The notes: a model not told the origin generated them from the sequence alone. Numbered from the stretch's first letter, positions 35,366 through 45,152 are shown. The stretch: DNA of 64,000 bases from JBFHIZ01 sp963666475 (GCA_963666475.2 OY762821.2:248001-312000); one strand, 5' to 3'. A program made the numbers and translations.

Positions 35366-36547
35366 ATGAAATTGATTAAAAATGGGAAAATATATCATGA
35401 GAATCACTTTTTGCTAGGAAAGGTAATCATTTTTTCAGATACGATACAAGTTTTGCTAGATGAAAAAGAATATCCAAAATGGCAGCTGGAACAAATGAAA
35501 AAAAATGAAATTTTGGAAATTGAGGAAATTGATGTACATGGGGCCTATGTGGTTCCGGGATTCATTGATGTGCATATTCACGGGTATGATGGTGTGGATA
35601 CGATGGAAGGGACGACAGAAGCAATTGAAACGATTGCAAAAGGGATAGCAAAAAATGGAGTAACTGCTTTTTTGCCAACGACAATGACGATGGAAATGAG
35701 TCAGATCAATCTAGCTCTTTTCGCAGTTCGTGAAGTCATGAATCAACCAGAAGTGCTAGGTGCAATGGTTTTAGGTGCACATATGGAAGGTCCATTCATC
35801 AATAAAGAATTTAAAGGAGCGCAGTCCGCAACTCATATTCGATTGCCAGAACGTAGTCTGTTGGATATGTATTCGGATGTGATTCGTGTAATTACGATCG
35901 CACCAGAAGTAGAAGGGGCGCTTGATCTAATCAAAGACTATCACGAAAATATTTGTTTTTCGATTGGCCATACCGGTGCAACTTATGAAGAAGCAATGCT
36001 TGCATATCAGGCAGGGGCAAAAAGTGCTACACATTTATTTAATGCAATGACAGGACTGAAGCATAGAGAACCAGGAGTGGTTGGAGCAGCACTTACTTGT
36101 GATTGTTATGCAGAAGTAATTGCAGATGGATTGCATGTGAATCCAGTGCTTTTTACATTACTTGAGAAAGCAAAAGGATTGCAAAAGTTATTGCTAATTA
36201 CTGACTGTATGATGGCAGGCGGAATGGATGATGGAAAATATGACTTGGGTGGACAAGATGTTTATGTAAAAGATAGTCAGTGCAGGCTCGAAAATGGAAC
36301 GCTTGCAGGGAGTGTGCTAAAGTTAAATCGTGGGTTAGAAAATTTTTCGAGAGCAATACAGGCAAACATGGAACTTGAGGATGCTTTCGCAAGAACCATT
36401 CCACTTGCAACAAAAAACCAAGCGGAATATCTTGGCGTGCAGGATAAAATGGGAACACTTGATGCAGGAAAGTTGGCAAACATTGTACTTATGAATGAAG
36501 ATTTTGAAATCCTTTCGACATTTGTAAAAGGAAAGCAAATTTATTAA
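35366..36547 (+). CDS. nagA: N-acetylglucosamine-6-phosphate deacetylase
   Basis: Metal-dependent amidohydrolase that removes acetate from GlcNAc-6-phosphate during amino-sugar use and cell-wall recycling. Motifs: PGFIDVHIHGYDG (metal site), GAHMEGPFINKEFKGAQ, SIGHTGATYEEA, THLFNAMTGLKHREPG and LITDCMMAGG with the catalytic aspartate. 393 residues is normal. It has its own promoter and terminator. nagB is not adjacent, and a NagZ-like glycosidase is encoded 20 kb away. Confidence 0.95.
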   Translation: MKLIKNGKIYHENHFLLGKVIIFSDTIQVLLDEKEYPKWQLEQMKKNEILEIEEIDVHGAYVVPGFIDVHIHGYDGVDTMEGTTEAIETIAKGIAKNGVTAFLPTTMTMEMSQINLALFAVREVMNQPEVLGAMVLGAHMEGPFINKEFKGAQSATHIRLPERSLLDMYSDVIRVITIAPEVEGALDLIKDYHENICFSIGHTGATYEEAMLAYQAGAKSATHLFNAMTGLKHREPGVVGAALTCDCYAEVIADGLHVNPVLFTLLEKAKGLQKLLLITDCMMAGGMDDGKYDLGGQDVYVKDSQCRLENGTLAGSVLKLNRGLENFSRAIQANMELEDAFARTIPLATKNQAEYLGVQDKMGTLDAGKLANIVLMNEDFEILSTFVKGKQIY

Positions 36548-36572
36548 AAACAGGCTAGCCTGTTTTTTTTTT
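36546..36572 (+). terminator. Terminator after nagA
   Basis: AAAAACAGG and CCTGTTTTT pair around CTAG, followed by a long T-run. Confidence 0.88.
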
Positions 36573-36645
36573 GAGACAGTATGGTAAAATAGTATGTTGT
36601 AACAATTCAAATCAAAATAAATTTTTGTTATTATAAGGAATGGAG

Positions 36646-38094
36646 ATGAATATGAATCCTATTTTACCAGGGTATGAATATATTCCGGATGGAGAACCAC
36701 GTATTTTTAATGGACGTGTTTATGTATATGGCTCTCATGATCGTTTTCATAGCAAAATGTTCTGTCTCAATGATTATGTGTGCTGGTCCGCACCAATAGA
36801 GGATTTGTGCGACTGGAGATATGAAGGTGTAATCTACCGAAAATCGCAGGATCCAAAGAATCGAATGGGAATAAGACTTCTTTTCGCACCGGATGTGGTG
36901 CAAGGGAAGGATAGTCTGTTTTATTTGTATTACGCTTTCGATTTTATGGGGATGATAGGTGTAGCGGTCAGTGAAAAACCAGAAGGTCCTTTTCAATTTT
37001 TAGGGCATGTAAAATACAAAGAAGGTACGATATGGGGCAGAAAGAGAGGGGATGCATTTCCTTTTGATCCGGGAGTACTCGTTGACGACGATGGCCGAAT
37101 ATATTTGTATTCTGGCTTTTATACAAAAGTTCCTTCCGTGTTGACAGGAGGGAAAAAATTACTGTTTGAAGGTGGCTATGTTGTGGAATTAGAGTCGGAT
37201 ATGTGTACGATAAAAGAACCACAGAAATTGTTGTTTCCTAAAGAAGGAGCAAATTCCTTCGCAGAACATGAATTTTTCGAAGCAAGTTCGATACGCAAAT
37301 ATCATGATAAATATTTTTTTGTGTACTCCTCGAAACATAATCATGAATTATGCTATGCTATAAGCGACTATCCAAACAAAGGATTTACCTTTGGAGGTAC
37401 ACTGATCAGCAATGGAGATGTTTTTCTACCAGGAATTGATGTAGAAGAAAAAGCAAAAAATTATTTGGGAAACAATCACGGTGGGATGTTAAATGTAAAC
37501 GAAAACTACTACATTTTTTATCATCGCCATACCGATCGAAGTTCCTATAGCAGACAAGTCTGCGTTGAGAAGTTAACTGGAAGTCCAACGTGCGGATTTT
37601 CTCAAGTTGAAATGACGAGTTTGGGATTTCGCGAACGGCCATTTGATGTTCCTGGCCATTTTGAAACTCGAATGGCGTGCAACTTGTGGAGTAAAGAGGG
37701 TGTTGGACGCTATGATATCAAACATGCAAAAAAACGTTATCGGGAACATCCATATTTCACTCAGAATACATTAGATGGAGATGAGGATGCCATTCAGTAT
37801 ATTGCAAATATAAAAGATGGAGCGACTGCGGGGTTTAAATATTTTGAATTATGCGGAGAACTTAAATTTTCAATTGAAATAACAGGACACGCAAATGGTG
37901 TGATGAAAATCTCTACGGACTCTGACTTTGCAACTTGCTTTTGCAAGATACCAATTGAAATACATCAGAAACAGAAAAAAATATTCTCTTCAAATTGTGA
38001 TTATACAATCAATGAGCAGAAAATACCGTTGTATTTTTGCTTTTCTGGGGAGGGTACAATCGATTTTTATTCCTTTCAAGTTTGTAAAATATGA
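36646..38094 (+). CDS. Glycoside hydrolase family 43 protein
   Basis: About 482 residues, cytoplasmic (no signal peptide). The five-bladed propeller start is NPILPGYEYIPDGEP, with the general-base aspartate region, followed by VYVYGSHDRFHS. FPFDPGVLVDDDGRIYLYSG and FFEASSIRKYHDKYFFVYS carry the other two acidic residues expected in GH43. About 130 C-terminal residues form an extra beta-rich domain. Family members act on arabinose- or xylose-containing oligosaccharides; the substrate is not certain. Start codons at 36646 and 36652 are both well placed; 36640 touches its own ribosome site. Confidence 0.88.
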   Translation: MNMNPILPGYEYIPDGEPRIFNGRVYVYGSHDRFHSKMFCLNDYVCWSAPIEDLCDWRYEGVIYRKSQDPKNRMGIRLLFAPDVVQGKDSLFYLYYAFDFMGMIGVAVSEKPEGPFQFLGHVKYKEGTIWGRKRGDAFPFDPGVLVDDDGRIYLYSGFYTKVPSVLTGGKKLLFEGGYVVELESDMCTIKEPQKLLFPKEGANSFAEHEFFEASSIRKYHDKYFFVYSSKHNHELCYAISDYPNKGFTFGGTLISNGDVFLPGIDVEEKAKNYLGNNHGGMLNVNENYYIFYHRHTDRSSYSRQVCVEKLTGSPTCGFSQVEMTSLGFRERPFDVPGHFETRMACNLWSKEGVGRYDIKHAKKRYREHPYFTQNTLDGDEDAIQYIANIKDGATAGFKYFELCGELKFSIEITGHANGVMKISTDSDFATCFCKIPIEIHQKQKKIFSSNCDYTINEQKIPLYFCFSGEGTIDFYSFQVCKI

Positions 38095-38120
38095 GTTCTA
38101 TAGAAATTTAGATTCTTCTA

Positions 38121-38149
38121 TTGAGGGAATTGATTTTGCAACGTATAAT
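38121..38149 (+). promoter_or_regulatory. Likely promoter for the protein at 38260
   Basis: TTGAGG at 38121-38126 and a perfect TATAAT at 38144-38149, 17-base spacer, in the 165-base gap after the GH43 gene. Confidence 0.5.
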
Positions 38150-38259
38150 ATAGAAAAGCTAATATATGGTAAAATAAATCGATAAAGTACAATGAAACGG
38201 ACTATTCAAATGGTAAAATTCTTATTGTTAAAGAATATTTAATTTTCAGGAGGGAAAAT

Positions 38260-38682
38260 ATGCAAAAGACAATAAGAGTACACCATTTATATAAAACAAT
38301 TACGTTAGGAATTGGGCTTGTAGTCCTTGTTATTTTATGTAGCTTGATTGTAAAGCAAACAGCTATGGGAAAAGAGCAGAGAAAGATTCAAGAAATTTTA
38401 GCCTATGCTACAAGTAACGAAGAAGAATATAAAGAAAATATTCAGGAATCACTGGAACTGGTCGGTTGTAAAAATAGCGGAATTACACTTACGAAAACAG
38501 TGGATACCGATGGCCATTTTTGTTATTATATTCAGATTCATCATAAAAATTTAAGTCTTTTGAATGAGTTAGAAAAAGAAGCTTTGTTTGAAACGCTTGA
38601 TTTACATTCAGGAGATATGGAGAGTATTCTTCAGTCGGAAGAATGCATTACGGATGTAACATTTTTTTATCAGATTATTTAG
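38260..38682 (+). CDS. Single-pass membrane protein of unknown function, 140 aa
   Basis: One transmembrane helix near residues 14-34 (ITLGIGLVVLVILCSLIVK) is followed by an extracytoplasmic domain of about 105 residues with one cysteine in each half (VGCKNSG, SEECITD). AGGAGG is eight bases before the ATG. The size and shape resemble small envelope proteins, but no family is recognised. The next gene starts 55 bases later. Confidence 0.7.
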   Translation: MQKTIRVHHLYKTITLGIGLVVLVILCSLIVKQTAMGKEQRKIQEILAYATSNEEEYKENIQESLELVGCKNSGITLTKTVDTDGHFCYYIQIHHKNLSLLNELEKEALFETLDLHSGDMESILQSEECITDVTFFYQII

Positions 38683-38737
38683 ATTCCAAAGGTGGTATGA
38701 TACACTTTGTCGGAATCAAATCATGAGGAGGAGTACA

Positions 38738-39196
38738 GTGAGAGAAATACCAAAAAAAGATGAAGTGTATGAACATTTTAAAGGAAAACGATATCAGATT
38801 ATAGGAATTGCAAAAGATGCGGATAGTTTAAAAGAAATGGTAGTATACCAAGGGACGTACGAACCATTTCCTATGTATGTAAGAGATTTGGAAGAATTTA
38901 TGAGTCCCGTAGATCGAGAAAAATATCCAAGTGTCGCACAGGAAAATCGGTTTGAAAAGTGTGGACCGCAGGAAGGCTTACATCCAAAATTGGAATCATT
39001 TATTGAGGCGGAAACATACGAGGAAAAATTGGAAATATTGTCTAGTATGGAAACCATGGTCACGAATGATATGATTAACACTATGGCGATGGTTTTAGAT
39101 GTAGATATTATGGAAGGCGAACTTACGGAACGATATGCAGCACTCAAAAATGCACTTTCAACTCTTGAAAAATTTGAGTGTAATCGATTTCGATGA
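38738..39196 (+). CDS. DUF1653-domain protein
   Basis: 152-residue soluble protein. The N-terminal part has the DUF1653 pattern: VYEHFKGKRYQIIGIAKDAD, MVVYQGTYEPFPMYVRDLEEF, and SPVDREKYP. The rest is helical and has no known motif. GTG 38738 is chosen because AGGAGG at 38726-38731 is six bases upstream; the ATG at 38723 overlaps that site. DUF1653 has no firmly known role. Confidence 0.85.
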   Translation: MREIPKKDEVYEHFKGKRYQIIGIAKDADSLKEMVVYQGTYEPFPMYVRDLEEFMSPVDREKYPSVAQENRFEKCGPQEGLHPKLESFIEAETYEEKLEILSSMETMVTNDMINTMAMVLDVDIMEGELTERYAALKNALSTLEKFECNRFR

Positions 39197-39277
39197 TTGT
39201 TAAGTGGACACAAGAATGCAAGAGTATGATAGCACGAATGGTCCCATAAAATTCATAATATAGAGGAGGGTTACGAA

Positions 39278-40195
39278 ATGGCATATGAATTAGAACATCG
39301 TCTGGTAATTGGAGTCTCCTCACGAGCTTTATTTGATCTTACCAAAGAAAATGAGATCTTTGAAAGGGACGGAGTAGAGGCATATAGTGCATATCAGATC
39401 GAACATGAAAGCGATATACTAAGTCCTGGGCCAGGATTTCATCTGGTAAAAGCACTTCTTCGAATCAATGAGATCGAGAGTCAAAAGGGGCGTGTCGAGG
39501 TGATCATTATGTCAAGAAATAGTGCAGACACTTCGCTTCGTGTATTCAATTCCATCGAATATTATGGGCTTGGAATTACCAGAGCAGCTCTCGCAGGAGG
39601 TGCATCTTTGGCTCCTTACCTTGGTGCATTTCGAACCGATTTGTTTTTGTCGGCCTATGAAGATGATGTACAAAGTGCGATTGATTCTGGTGTGGCAGCA
39701 GGAATTATCTGTGCAGACGGAATCCATACATATCAACGAACATCAAATGAAATTGGGCAGATTCGTATTGCATTTGATGGAGATGCTGTCTTATTCTCGG
39801 ATGAATCCGAGGAAATTTATCAAAAATCAGGATTAGAAGCATTTGAAGAGAATGAGCGTAGAAATGCAAATAATACAATGGAAGCAGGACCCTTTGCCAA
39901 ATTTTTAAAAACCATTTCAGAACTACAGAGTGAATTCTCATTGGATGAGGCTCCAATTCGAACGGCACTTGTTACTTCAAGGAGCGCACCAGCACACGAG
40001 AGGGTGATTCGAACACTTCGTGCATGGGGAGTGCGTATCGACGAAGCGTTCTTTCTTGGAGGCATAAGGAAAAAGGATATATTAGAAGCATTTGGGGCTC
40101 ATATCTTTTTTGACGACCAGAGTGTACATACAATTCCGGCATCAGAGGTCGTTCCTTCAGCAAGAGTTCCCTATAAGAAAAAAGAAAATAAATAA
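39278..40195 (+). CDS. Cytosolic 5'-nucleotidase (cN-I like)
   Basis: 305-residue protein of the bacterial 5'-nucleotidase family related to mammalian cN-I. LVIGVSSRALFDLTKEN opens the HAD-like core, VEVIIMSRNSADTSLRVF is the second family motif, and RAALAGGASLAPYL and IRIAFDGDAVLFSDESE are equally characteristic. HIFFDDQSVHTI is the late acidic metal site. It should dephosphorylate nucleoside monophosphates. GAGGAGG precedes the ATG. The LTA-synthase-like gene follows after 21 bases. Confidence 0.9.
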   Translation: MAYELEHRLVIGVSSRALFDLTKENEIFERDGVEAYSAYQIEHESDILSPGPGFHLVKALLRINEIESQKGRVEVIIMSRNSADTSLRVFNSIEYYGLGITRAALAGGASLAPYLGAFRTDLFLSAYEDDVQSAIDSGVAAGIICADGIHTYQRTSNEIGQIRIAFDGDAVLFSDESEEIYQKSGLEAFEENERRNANNTMEAGPFAKFLKTISELQSEFSLDEAPIRTALVTSRSAPAHERVIRTLRAWGVRIDEAFFLGGIRKKDILEAFGAHIFFDDQSVHTIPASEVVPSARVPYKKKENK

Positions 40196-40216
40196 AATTA
40201 GAAATGAGATTATTCC

Positions 40217-42409
40217 ATGAAATATGTAAGCTCGAAATTGAGCAATTTTTTAAAAATACCAAAACAGTACCACATTTTTATTGAAATGACACTGGAAGTA
40301 TCGGTCATTAGTTTATTAGCAACCATTATACAAGAAATGCTTAACCAGAGGACTTTTTTAGGGCCTCTGGTTCTTCTAGGTCAGAATCCATTGGCCTTTT
40401 TTGTGAATTTTTTTATTTTAGCAAGTTTTTATTCCATCGCGTACTTTAGCCGAAGACGTTATATAGGAATCGTGTTCGTTTCAGTCCTTTGGATTGGACT
40501 TGGCGTAGCAAATACATTTATTCAAACATTTCGAATGACGCCACTTACATACAATGATTTTTTAGTGCTAGGGTCTGTATTTAGTATTATCAATAAATAT
40601 CTTTCGGGAGTGCAGATCATTTTATTTGCTGCAGCTCTAGTCATTGTAGTTGTGGTTTTGATTATACTGATACGTATATTGCCTTTGGTCACGCGTTATT
40701 TGCGTTACGCGACAGTTCTCTTTGTTAGTTGTTTGTTGTCAGCCGCTCTTTTGTTTCATGTGGCCATCTATTCCCAGGCAATTAGCCAGCATTACGGAAA
40801 TTTGCCAGATGCGTTTAAGGATTATGGATTTACGTTTACCTTTTTATCGACATTGGTTGATCGTGGAATCAAAGAACCGGAAAACTATAATGACGAAACG
40901 ATTGCAGAGGTAATCAAAGATATTGATGCTGGATTAACAGACAATGAATTGTATAGTATGATAGTACGACAGCAAATGGAAAATGAGATCGGTGAGGAAA
41001 TTGCTCAAAATATCACATTTCAGACATCCGAAAACGATATGCCAAATATCATTTATGTACAATTGGAGTCTTTCTTTGATGTGAATCGTTTAAAAGCATT
41101 TGAATATAATCAGGACCCGATTCCAAATTGGACAAGACTATCTAATGAATATAGTTCGGGTTATTTGACGGTACCTTCCATTGGAGCAGGAACTGCAAAT
41201 ACGGAATTTGAGATTTTAACAGGGATGAGTTTGTCTTATTTTGGACCAGGTGAGTATCCATATAAAACGGTGCTTGAAAAACAGACCATTGAATCCATTG
41301 CATATGATTTGTCGGAATATGGGTATCATACACAGGCCATTCATAACAACTCGGGAAGCTTTTATGATCGGAATCTTGTATATCCAAACTTGGGATTTGA
41401 TGGGTTTACCTCAATGGAATATATGGAAGATTTGACATATACCCCGAGGGGATGGGCAAAGGATGAGATTTTGAAAAAAGAAATCATGGACACTTTGATG
41501 TATACGGAGGAACAGGACTTTGTATTTACGGTTACGGTTCAGTCCCATGGAAGGTATCCAAAGTCAGCGGTATTGGAATCGCCAATCATTGTCCCAATTA
41601 TAGTGGATAGTGTTCCGGAAATGACAAATATGGATGTCGATTTAAATGATGGATTGGTAGAAGGCGTTGAAGAAGACTCAGCAGTACAAAACAGTATGGA
41701 TAGTACGCCTACAGAAGAAACAGTAAATCAATATATTTACTATTTGAATCAATTACATGAGACGGATATGTTTATCGGCGCTCTTGTAGAAGCAGTTGAA
41801 AGATTTGATGAACCAACCATAATCGTTTTTTATGGCGATCACCTTCCTTCTCTAAACATTAGTGATGAAGATTTAAAAGAAAAATCTGCTTTTCAAGTAC
41901 CGTATTTGATTTGGGATAATATAGGTCTTGAAAAGGAAGCGGATGATATGATGGCGTACCAATTGGATACCTATCTATTCAGTCGTCTGGACTTAAAAGG
42001 TGGCTTGATCAATCAGTTTCATTTAAATCATTCGACTTCAGATACCTACTTAGATGATTTGGAACTCTTGCAATATGATTTATTGTATGGCGAAAAATCT
42101 GCATATGATGGACAGAACCCATATTCTTCTACAGAAATGACCATGGGATTATTTCCGATTTCAATAACAAATGTTTATCTTTCAGGTGAAATTATCATGA
42201 TTGAGGGAGAACATTTTACAAAATCCAGTGAACTGGAGTTGAATGGAAATCAGATTGAAAGTTATTATGTAGATCATGAACATATGATGATACCAGTAAT
42301 GGATTTGAATGAGGAGGATATTTTTACCGTCGTCCAAGTCGATAAAGATGATAAGAATTATGTATTAAGTCGATCTTTGCCATATGTATATGTTGTTGAG
42401 AATGAGTAA
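40217..42409 (+). CDS. LTA-synthase-like membrane phosphoglycerol transferase
   Basis: 730-residue protein with about five N-terminal transmembrane helices (to about residue 195) and an external sulfatase-type domain. The likely catalytic threonine lies in PSIGAGTANTEFEILTGMS, and other metal ligands are in YVQLESFFD, VTVQSHGRYPKS and VFYGDHLPSLN. The family polymerises or adds glycerol phosphate on lipoteichoic acid or related glycolipids. A C-terminal IPT/beta-sandwich-like extension (about 645-730) is longer than in LtaS itself. An acidic insert follows SVPEMTNMD near residue 470. Confidence 0.9.
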   Translation: MKYVSSKLSNFLKIPKQYHIFIEMTLEVSVISLLATIIQEMLNQRTFLGPLVLLGQNPLAFFVNFFILASFYSIAYFSRRRYIGIVFVSVLWIGLGVANTFIQTFRMTPLTYNDFLVLGSVFSIINKYLSGVQIILFAAALVIVVVVLIILIRILPLVTRYLRYATVLFVSCLLSAALLFHVAIYSQAISQHYGNLPDAFKDYGFTFTFLSTLVDRGIKEPENYNDETIAEVIKDIDAGLTDNELYSMIVRQQMENEIGEEIAQNITFQTSENDMPNIIYVQLESFFDVNRLKAFEYNQDPIPNWTRLSNEYSSGYLTVPSIGAGTANTEFEILTGMSLSYFGPGEYPYKTVLEKQTIESIAYDLSEYGYHTQAIHNNSGSFYDRNLVYPNLGFDGFTSMEYMEDLTYTPRGWAKDEILKKEIMDTLMYTEEQDFVFTVTVQSHGRYPKSAVLESPIIVPIIVDSVPEMTNMDVDLNDGLVEGVEEDSAVQNSMDSTPTEETVNQYIYYLNQLHETDMFIGALVEAVERFDEPTIIVFYGDHLPSLNISDEDLKEKSAFQVPYLIWDNIGLEKEADDMMAYQLDTYLFSRLDLKGGLINQFHLNHSTSDTYLDDLELLQYDLLYGEKSAYDGQNPYSSTEMTMGLFPISITNVYLSGEIIMIEGEHFTKSSELELNGNQIESYYVDHEHMMIPVMDLNEEDIFTVVQVDKDDKNYVLSRSLPYVYVVENE

Positions 42410-42429
42410 TTGCAGAATATAAATTTTAT

Positions 42430-42488
42430 TTGACAAAGCCGTACACATACTGTATATATATTTATATACAGTATGTGTACGGCTTTGT
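42430..42488 (+). promoter_or_regulatory. Promoter with 26-bp-arm palindrome, likely GntR operator
   Basis: TTGACA (42430-42435) and TATATA (42453-42458) with a 17-base spacer lie inside a perfect inverted repeat. Arms are 42433-42458 and 42463-42488, 26 bp each, with a four-base centre TATT. The core is GTACACATACTGTATATA and its complement. The GntR-type regulator encoded at 44048 is the natural candidate to bind it. It could also end transcription from the LTA gene, but the T-run after it is weak. Confidence 0.75.
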
Positions 42489-42512
42489 TTGTATACAAGA
42501 AGAAGTAGGGAG

Positions 42513-43336
42513 ATGAGTAAAAGCGTGGGAGAACTAATCACTTTAAAAAATGTATCAAAACACTTGGGAAAATTTCATCTGGATAACATTTCGTTTTCTC
42601 TGCCAAGAGGCTATATTATGGGGCTGATTGGACCAAATGGCGCAGGGAAAACTACTTTAATACATATATTACTTGGACTGTATTCTGTGGATCAGGGTGA
42701 AGTTTGGATTGATCATATGCAATATGATGGGAAAGAATATGGAAGCTTTTTTAAGAAATTTGATCTTCTAAAATACCAGAATTACTTAGAAAAATTTGGT
42801 CTGGACGCAAAACAAAAATTTCGTACACTTTCGAAAGGCGAAAAACTAAAAACGCAGTTTGCATTTGCTCTTTCGCACGATGCCAAATTATTGGTTCTCG
42901 ATGAACCGGCAGGAAATTTTGATGTAAGATTTCGTGAGGATTCTTTCACATTTTAAAAGAGTTTATTGCAGATGGAGAGCGAAGTGTCATTCTGTCAACT
43001 CATTTGACGGAGGATTTAGATCAGATTGCAGATTATATTTTATATTTGGAGAATGGAAAAACAGTTCTTTGTGATGATATTGAGTCACTACGTGAAAAAT
43101 ATCGATTGATAACGGGTGAGTCGTATAAGATTAATTTGATTGAGAAACATGAAATCATACATGTCGAGCATGGGCAATTTGGTACGAAGGCGCTGGTCCA
43201 TCATTATAAAAGAAGTACGTACGATAAGTCACTGCATGTGACAATTCCAACGCTAGAGGAATTGATGTATTTTATGACAAAGAGGGGAACTGGATATGAC
43301 AAAGAGAGTCATCCGAGATTGCATTTCGGCATTTAA
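42513..43336 (+). pseudogene. Degenerate ABC transporter ATPase, two lesions
   Basis: First gene of the GntR/ABC operon. Walker A GPNGAGKTT, signature LSKGEKLK and Walker B LLVLDEPAG are present, then the frame hits a stop at 42954-42956. Adding one base at about 42941-42946 restores REDFFHILKEFIADG and the downstream frame (STHLTEDLDQIADYI, ending 43336), so this is a one-base deletion. Compared with the second ATPase of the operon, about 28 residues including the Q-loop are also missing near 42725-42745. The gene is probably dead, though the base deletion could be a sequence error. Confidence 0.8.
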
Positions 43337-44021
43337 TTTAAAAAGGATACTGGAAGTAGCAAGCCAAAAGAACAGAGGATTTGCATTTTTGTATATTTCC
43401 GTTCTATTGCCAATGATTATGTTAATTGGAAATGACCCAAAGGACCTCATTGTATATGGAATCTGTATGACGCCAATCATGTGCATATTGGTACTGGTCT
43501 CCTTGCGTCCCCTAAGACTAACGAAGATCATGTATCTTTGTCCTTTGAGCCCTGAAAAAAGAACAGAATATTTAAAAAAATCCTTTTTCTTACTAATTTT
43601 CCTGACAATCATCATGGAATGTATTTGTATTTTGGGTTTGATAGTCCTTGGAAAAAGTAATTTGTATCATGGAATAGAATTTGCTATCAATGAACTTGTA
43701 GTCATAATTTATATGATCGGACTAAGTAATACATCACAGACCAAGCAAAAAAATAAGATGTGGTTTACAATTTTTACAATTCTCGTACCTTTTTTATCTG
43801 CTATCATTGCATATGTATATATGGATGGTTTCTGGGATTCGGGGAGAGAAAGTGGAGAGCGTGATATTGAATTGTGGTTCGAATGGGGTGTGTTGATTTA
43901 TATGGTTGTTTTTATGTTGCCAGTTACAATAAAGTATTTGAAGTTCGTATTTCAAAATATAATAGATGCTGGAACGTATGAAAGTATATATATGAACAAG
44001 GAAGGTCTTTCGATTCATTAG
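43296..44021 (+). CDS. ABC transporter membrane subunit
   Basis: 241-residue hydrophobic protein with about six transmembrane helices (for example GFAFLYISVLLPMIMLIGN, ILVSLRPLRLTKIMYLCPLS). The positively charged stretch CPLSPEKRTEYLKKSFF after the third helix resembles the coupling region of ABC-2 permeases. It overlaps the broken ATPase by 41 bases and precedes the GntR gene. It probably pairs with that ATPase and so may lack an energy source, unless it uses the intact ATPase at 44436. Confidence 0.8.
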   Translation: MTKRVIRDCISAFNLKRILEVASQKNRGFAFLYISVLLPMIMLIGNDPKDLIVYGICMTPIMCILVLVSLRPLRLTKIMYLCPLSPEKRTEYLKKSFFLLIFLTIIMECICILGLIVLGKSNLYHGIEFAINELVVIIYMIGLSNTSQTKQKNKMWFTIFTILVPFLSAIIAYVYMDGFWDSGRESGERDIELWFEWGVLIYMVVFMLPVTIKYLKFVFQNIIDAGTYESIYMNKEGLSIH

Positions 44022-44047
44022 AACACAAGGAAAGGGGAAAATTCCAA

Positions 44048-44419
44048 ATGAATATTGTCATACAGCCACAAGGTACACTTGCCATATATGAACAGATCGT
44101 AAGTCAGATGAAAAATGCGATCGTTTTGGAAGAATTGGAAACAGGAGCTGCACTTCCTTCTATTCGTGGGATGGCAGCAGAGTTAAAAGTAAGTGTAATT
44201 ACAACGAAAAGAGCATATGAGGAATTGGAGAAAGAGGGGTTGATCCGTTCTGTTGCAGGTAAAGGCTTTTATGTATGTGAATACAATACAGAATATTTAA
44301 AAGAAAAGCAGCGGATGATGTTGGAGAAACGTCTTTTGGAAGTAATTGAAGAGGCAAAAAGAGCGGGAATCGACCGAAAAGAATTGCAGGATATGATGCA
44401 AACGTTATTGGAAGAATAG
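44048..44419 (+). CDS. YtrA-like GntR family repressor
   Basis: 123-residue regulator with the short GntR layout of the YtrA branch: a winged helix (IYEQIVSQMKNAIVLEELET, LPSIRGMAAELKVSVITTKR, GLIRSVAGKGFYV) and a small helical C-terminus of about 45 residues for dimerisation. YtrA-type repressors control the ABC transporters encoded beside them. The palindromic promoter at 42430 is the expected target. The inducer is unknown; in Bacillus, cell-wall antibiotics relieve YtrA repression. Confidence 0.92.
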   Translation: MNIVIQPQGTLAIYEQIVSQMKNAIVLEELETGAALPSIRGMAAELKVSVITTKRAYEELEKEGLIRSVAGKGFYVCEYNTEYLKEKQRMMLEKRLLEVIEEAKRAGIDRKELQDMMQTLLEE

Positions 44420-44435
44420 AAAGGGCAAGAATACA

Positions 44436-45152
44436 ATGAGTGAAGATAACGTAATCTTAGAATTTGAACATGTATGTGGGAAACAAAAAATAATGTCACG
44501 AGCAGGTGGGTTTATTCTTTCTGATATCAATTTCAAACTACAATCCGGATATATTATGGGGCTTGCAGGAGAAAATGGAGCAGGGAAAAGTACTTTGATT
44601 GAAACGATATTAAATCCAAAACGAATCCAAAAAGGAACGATTCGAATCGGTGGTATGGATACAAGAACAGAAGAGCAGAAAATTCGCAATCAAATCGGCT
44701 TTGTTTCAGAAGAAAATCGGTTCTTTTTTGATCGTTCAGCTAAAATGAATGCAAAAATGCTCGGAAGTTTCTTTACTTTTTTTTCGATGGACATATTTGA
44801 AAAATCGATGAAAAGTATGAGTGTTTCCGTAGAGAAACTATATGGAAATATGTCAAGAGGTGAACGATTAAAGTTTCAAATGGCATTTGCAATGGCGCAT
44901 CAGCCAAAGCTTTTCTTACTAGATGAGGTAACCGCAGGGATGGATCCTGTTTTTCGAATGGAATTTTTCGAAATTCTGAGTGCGTTGATTACCAAGGGAG
45001 ATGCCTCGGTCTTAATGACTACGCATATTGCAACGGAAATGAAAACAAAGACGGATTTTCTTGGAATTCTAGAAAATGGGAGATTGATTTCTTTTGGAGA
45101 AAGCATTGACCTTGTGGAAAACATGCATACGGAAATGAGGTGGCAGGCATGA
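44436..45152 (+). CDS. ABC transporter ATP-binding protein
   Basis: 238 residues, intact. Walker A is GENGAGKST, the Q-loop is in IGFVSEENRFF, the signature is the variant MSRGERLK, Walker B is LFLLDEVTAGMD, and the switch histidine is in MTTHIATE. It is similar in sequence to the degenerate first ATPase, so the two look like paralogues. It follows the GntR gene by 16 bases and its ATGA overlaps the next membrane protein. Confidence 0.93.
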   Translation: MSEDNVILEFEHVCGKQKIMSRAGGFILSDINFKLQSGYIMGLAGENGAGKSTLIETILNPKRIQKGTIRIGGMDTRTEEQKIRNQIGFVSEENRFFFDRSAKMNAKMLGSFFTFFSMDIFEKSMKSMSVSVEKLYGNMSRGERLKFQMAFAMAHQPKLFLLDEVTAGMDPVFRMEFFEILSALITKGDASVLMTTHIATEMKTKTDFLGILENGRLISFGESIDLVENMHTEMRWQA

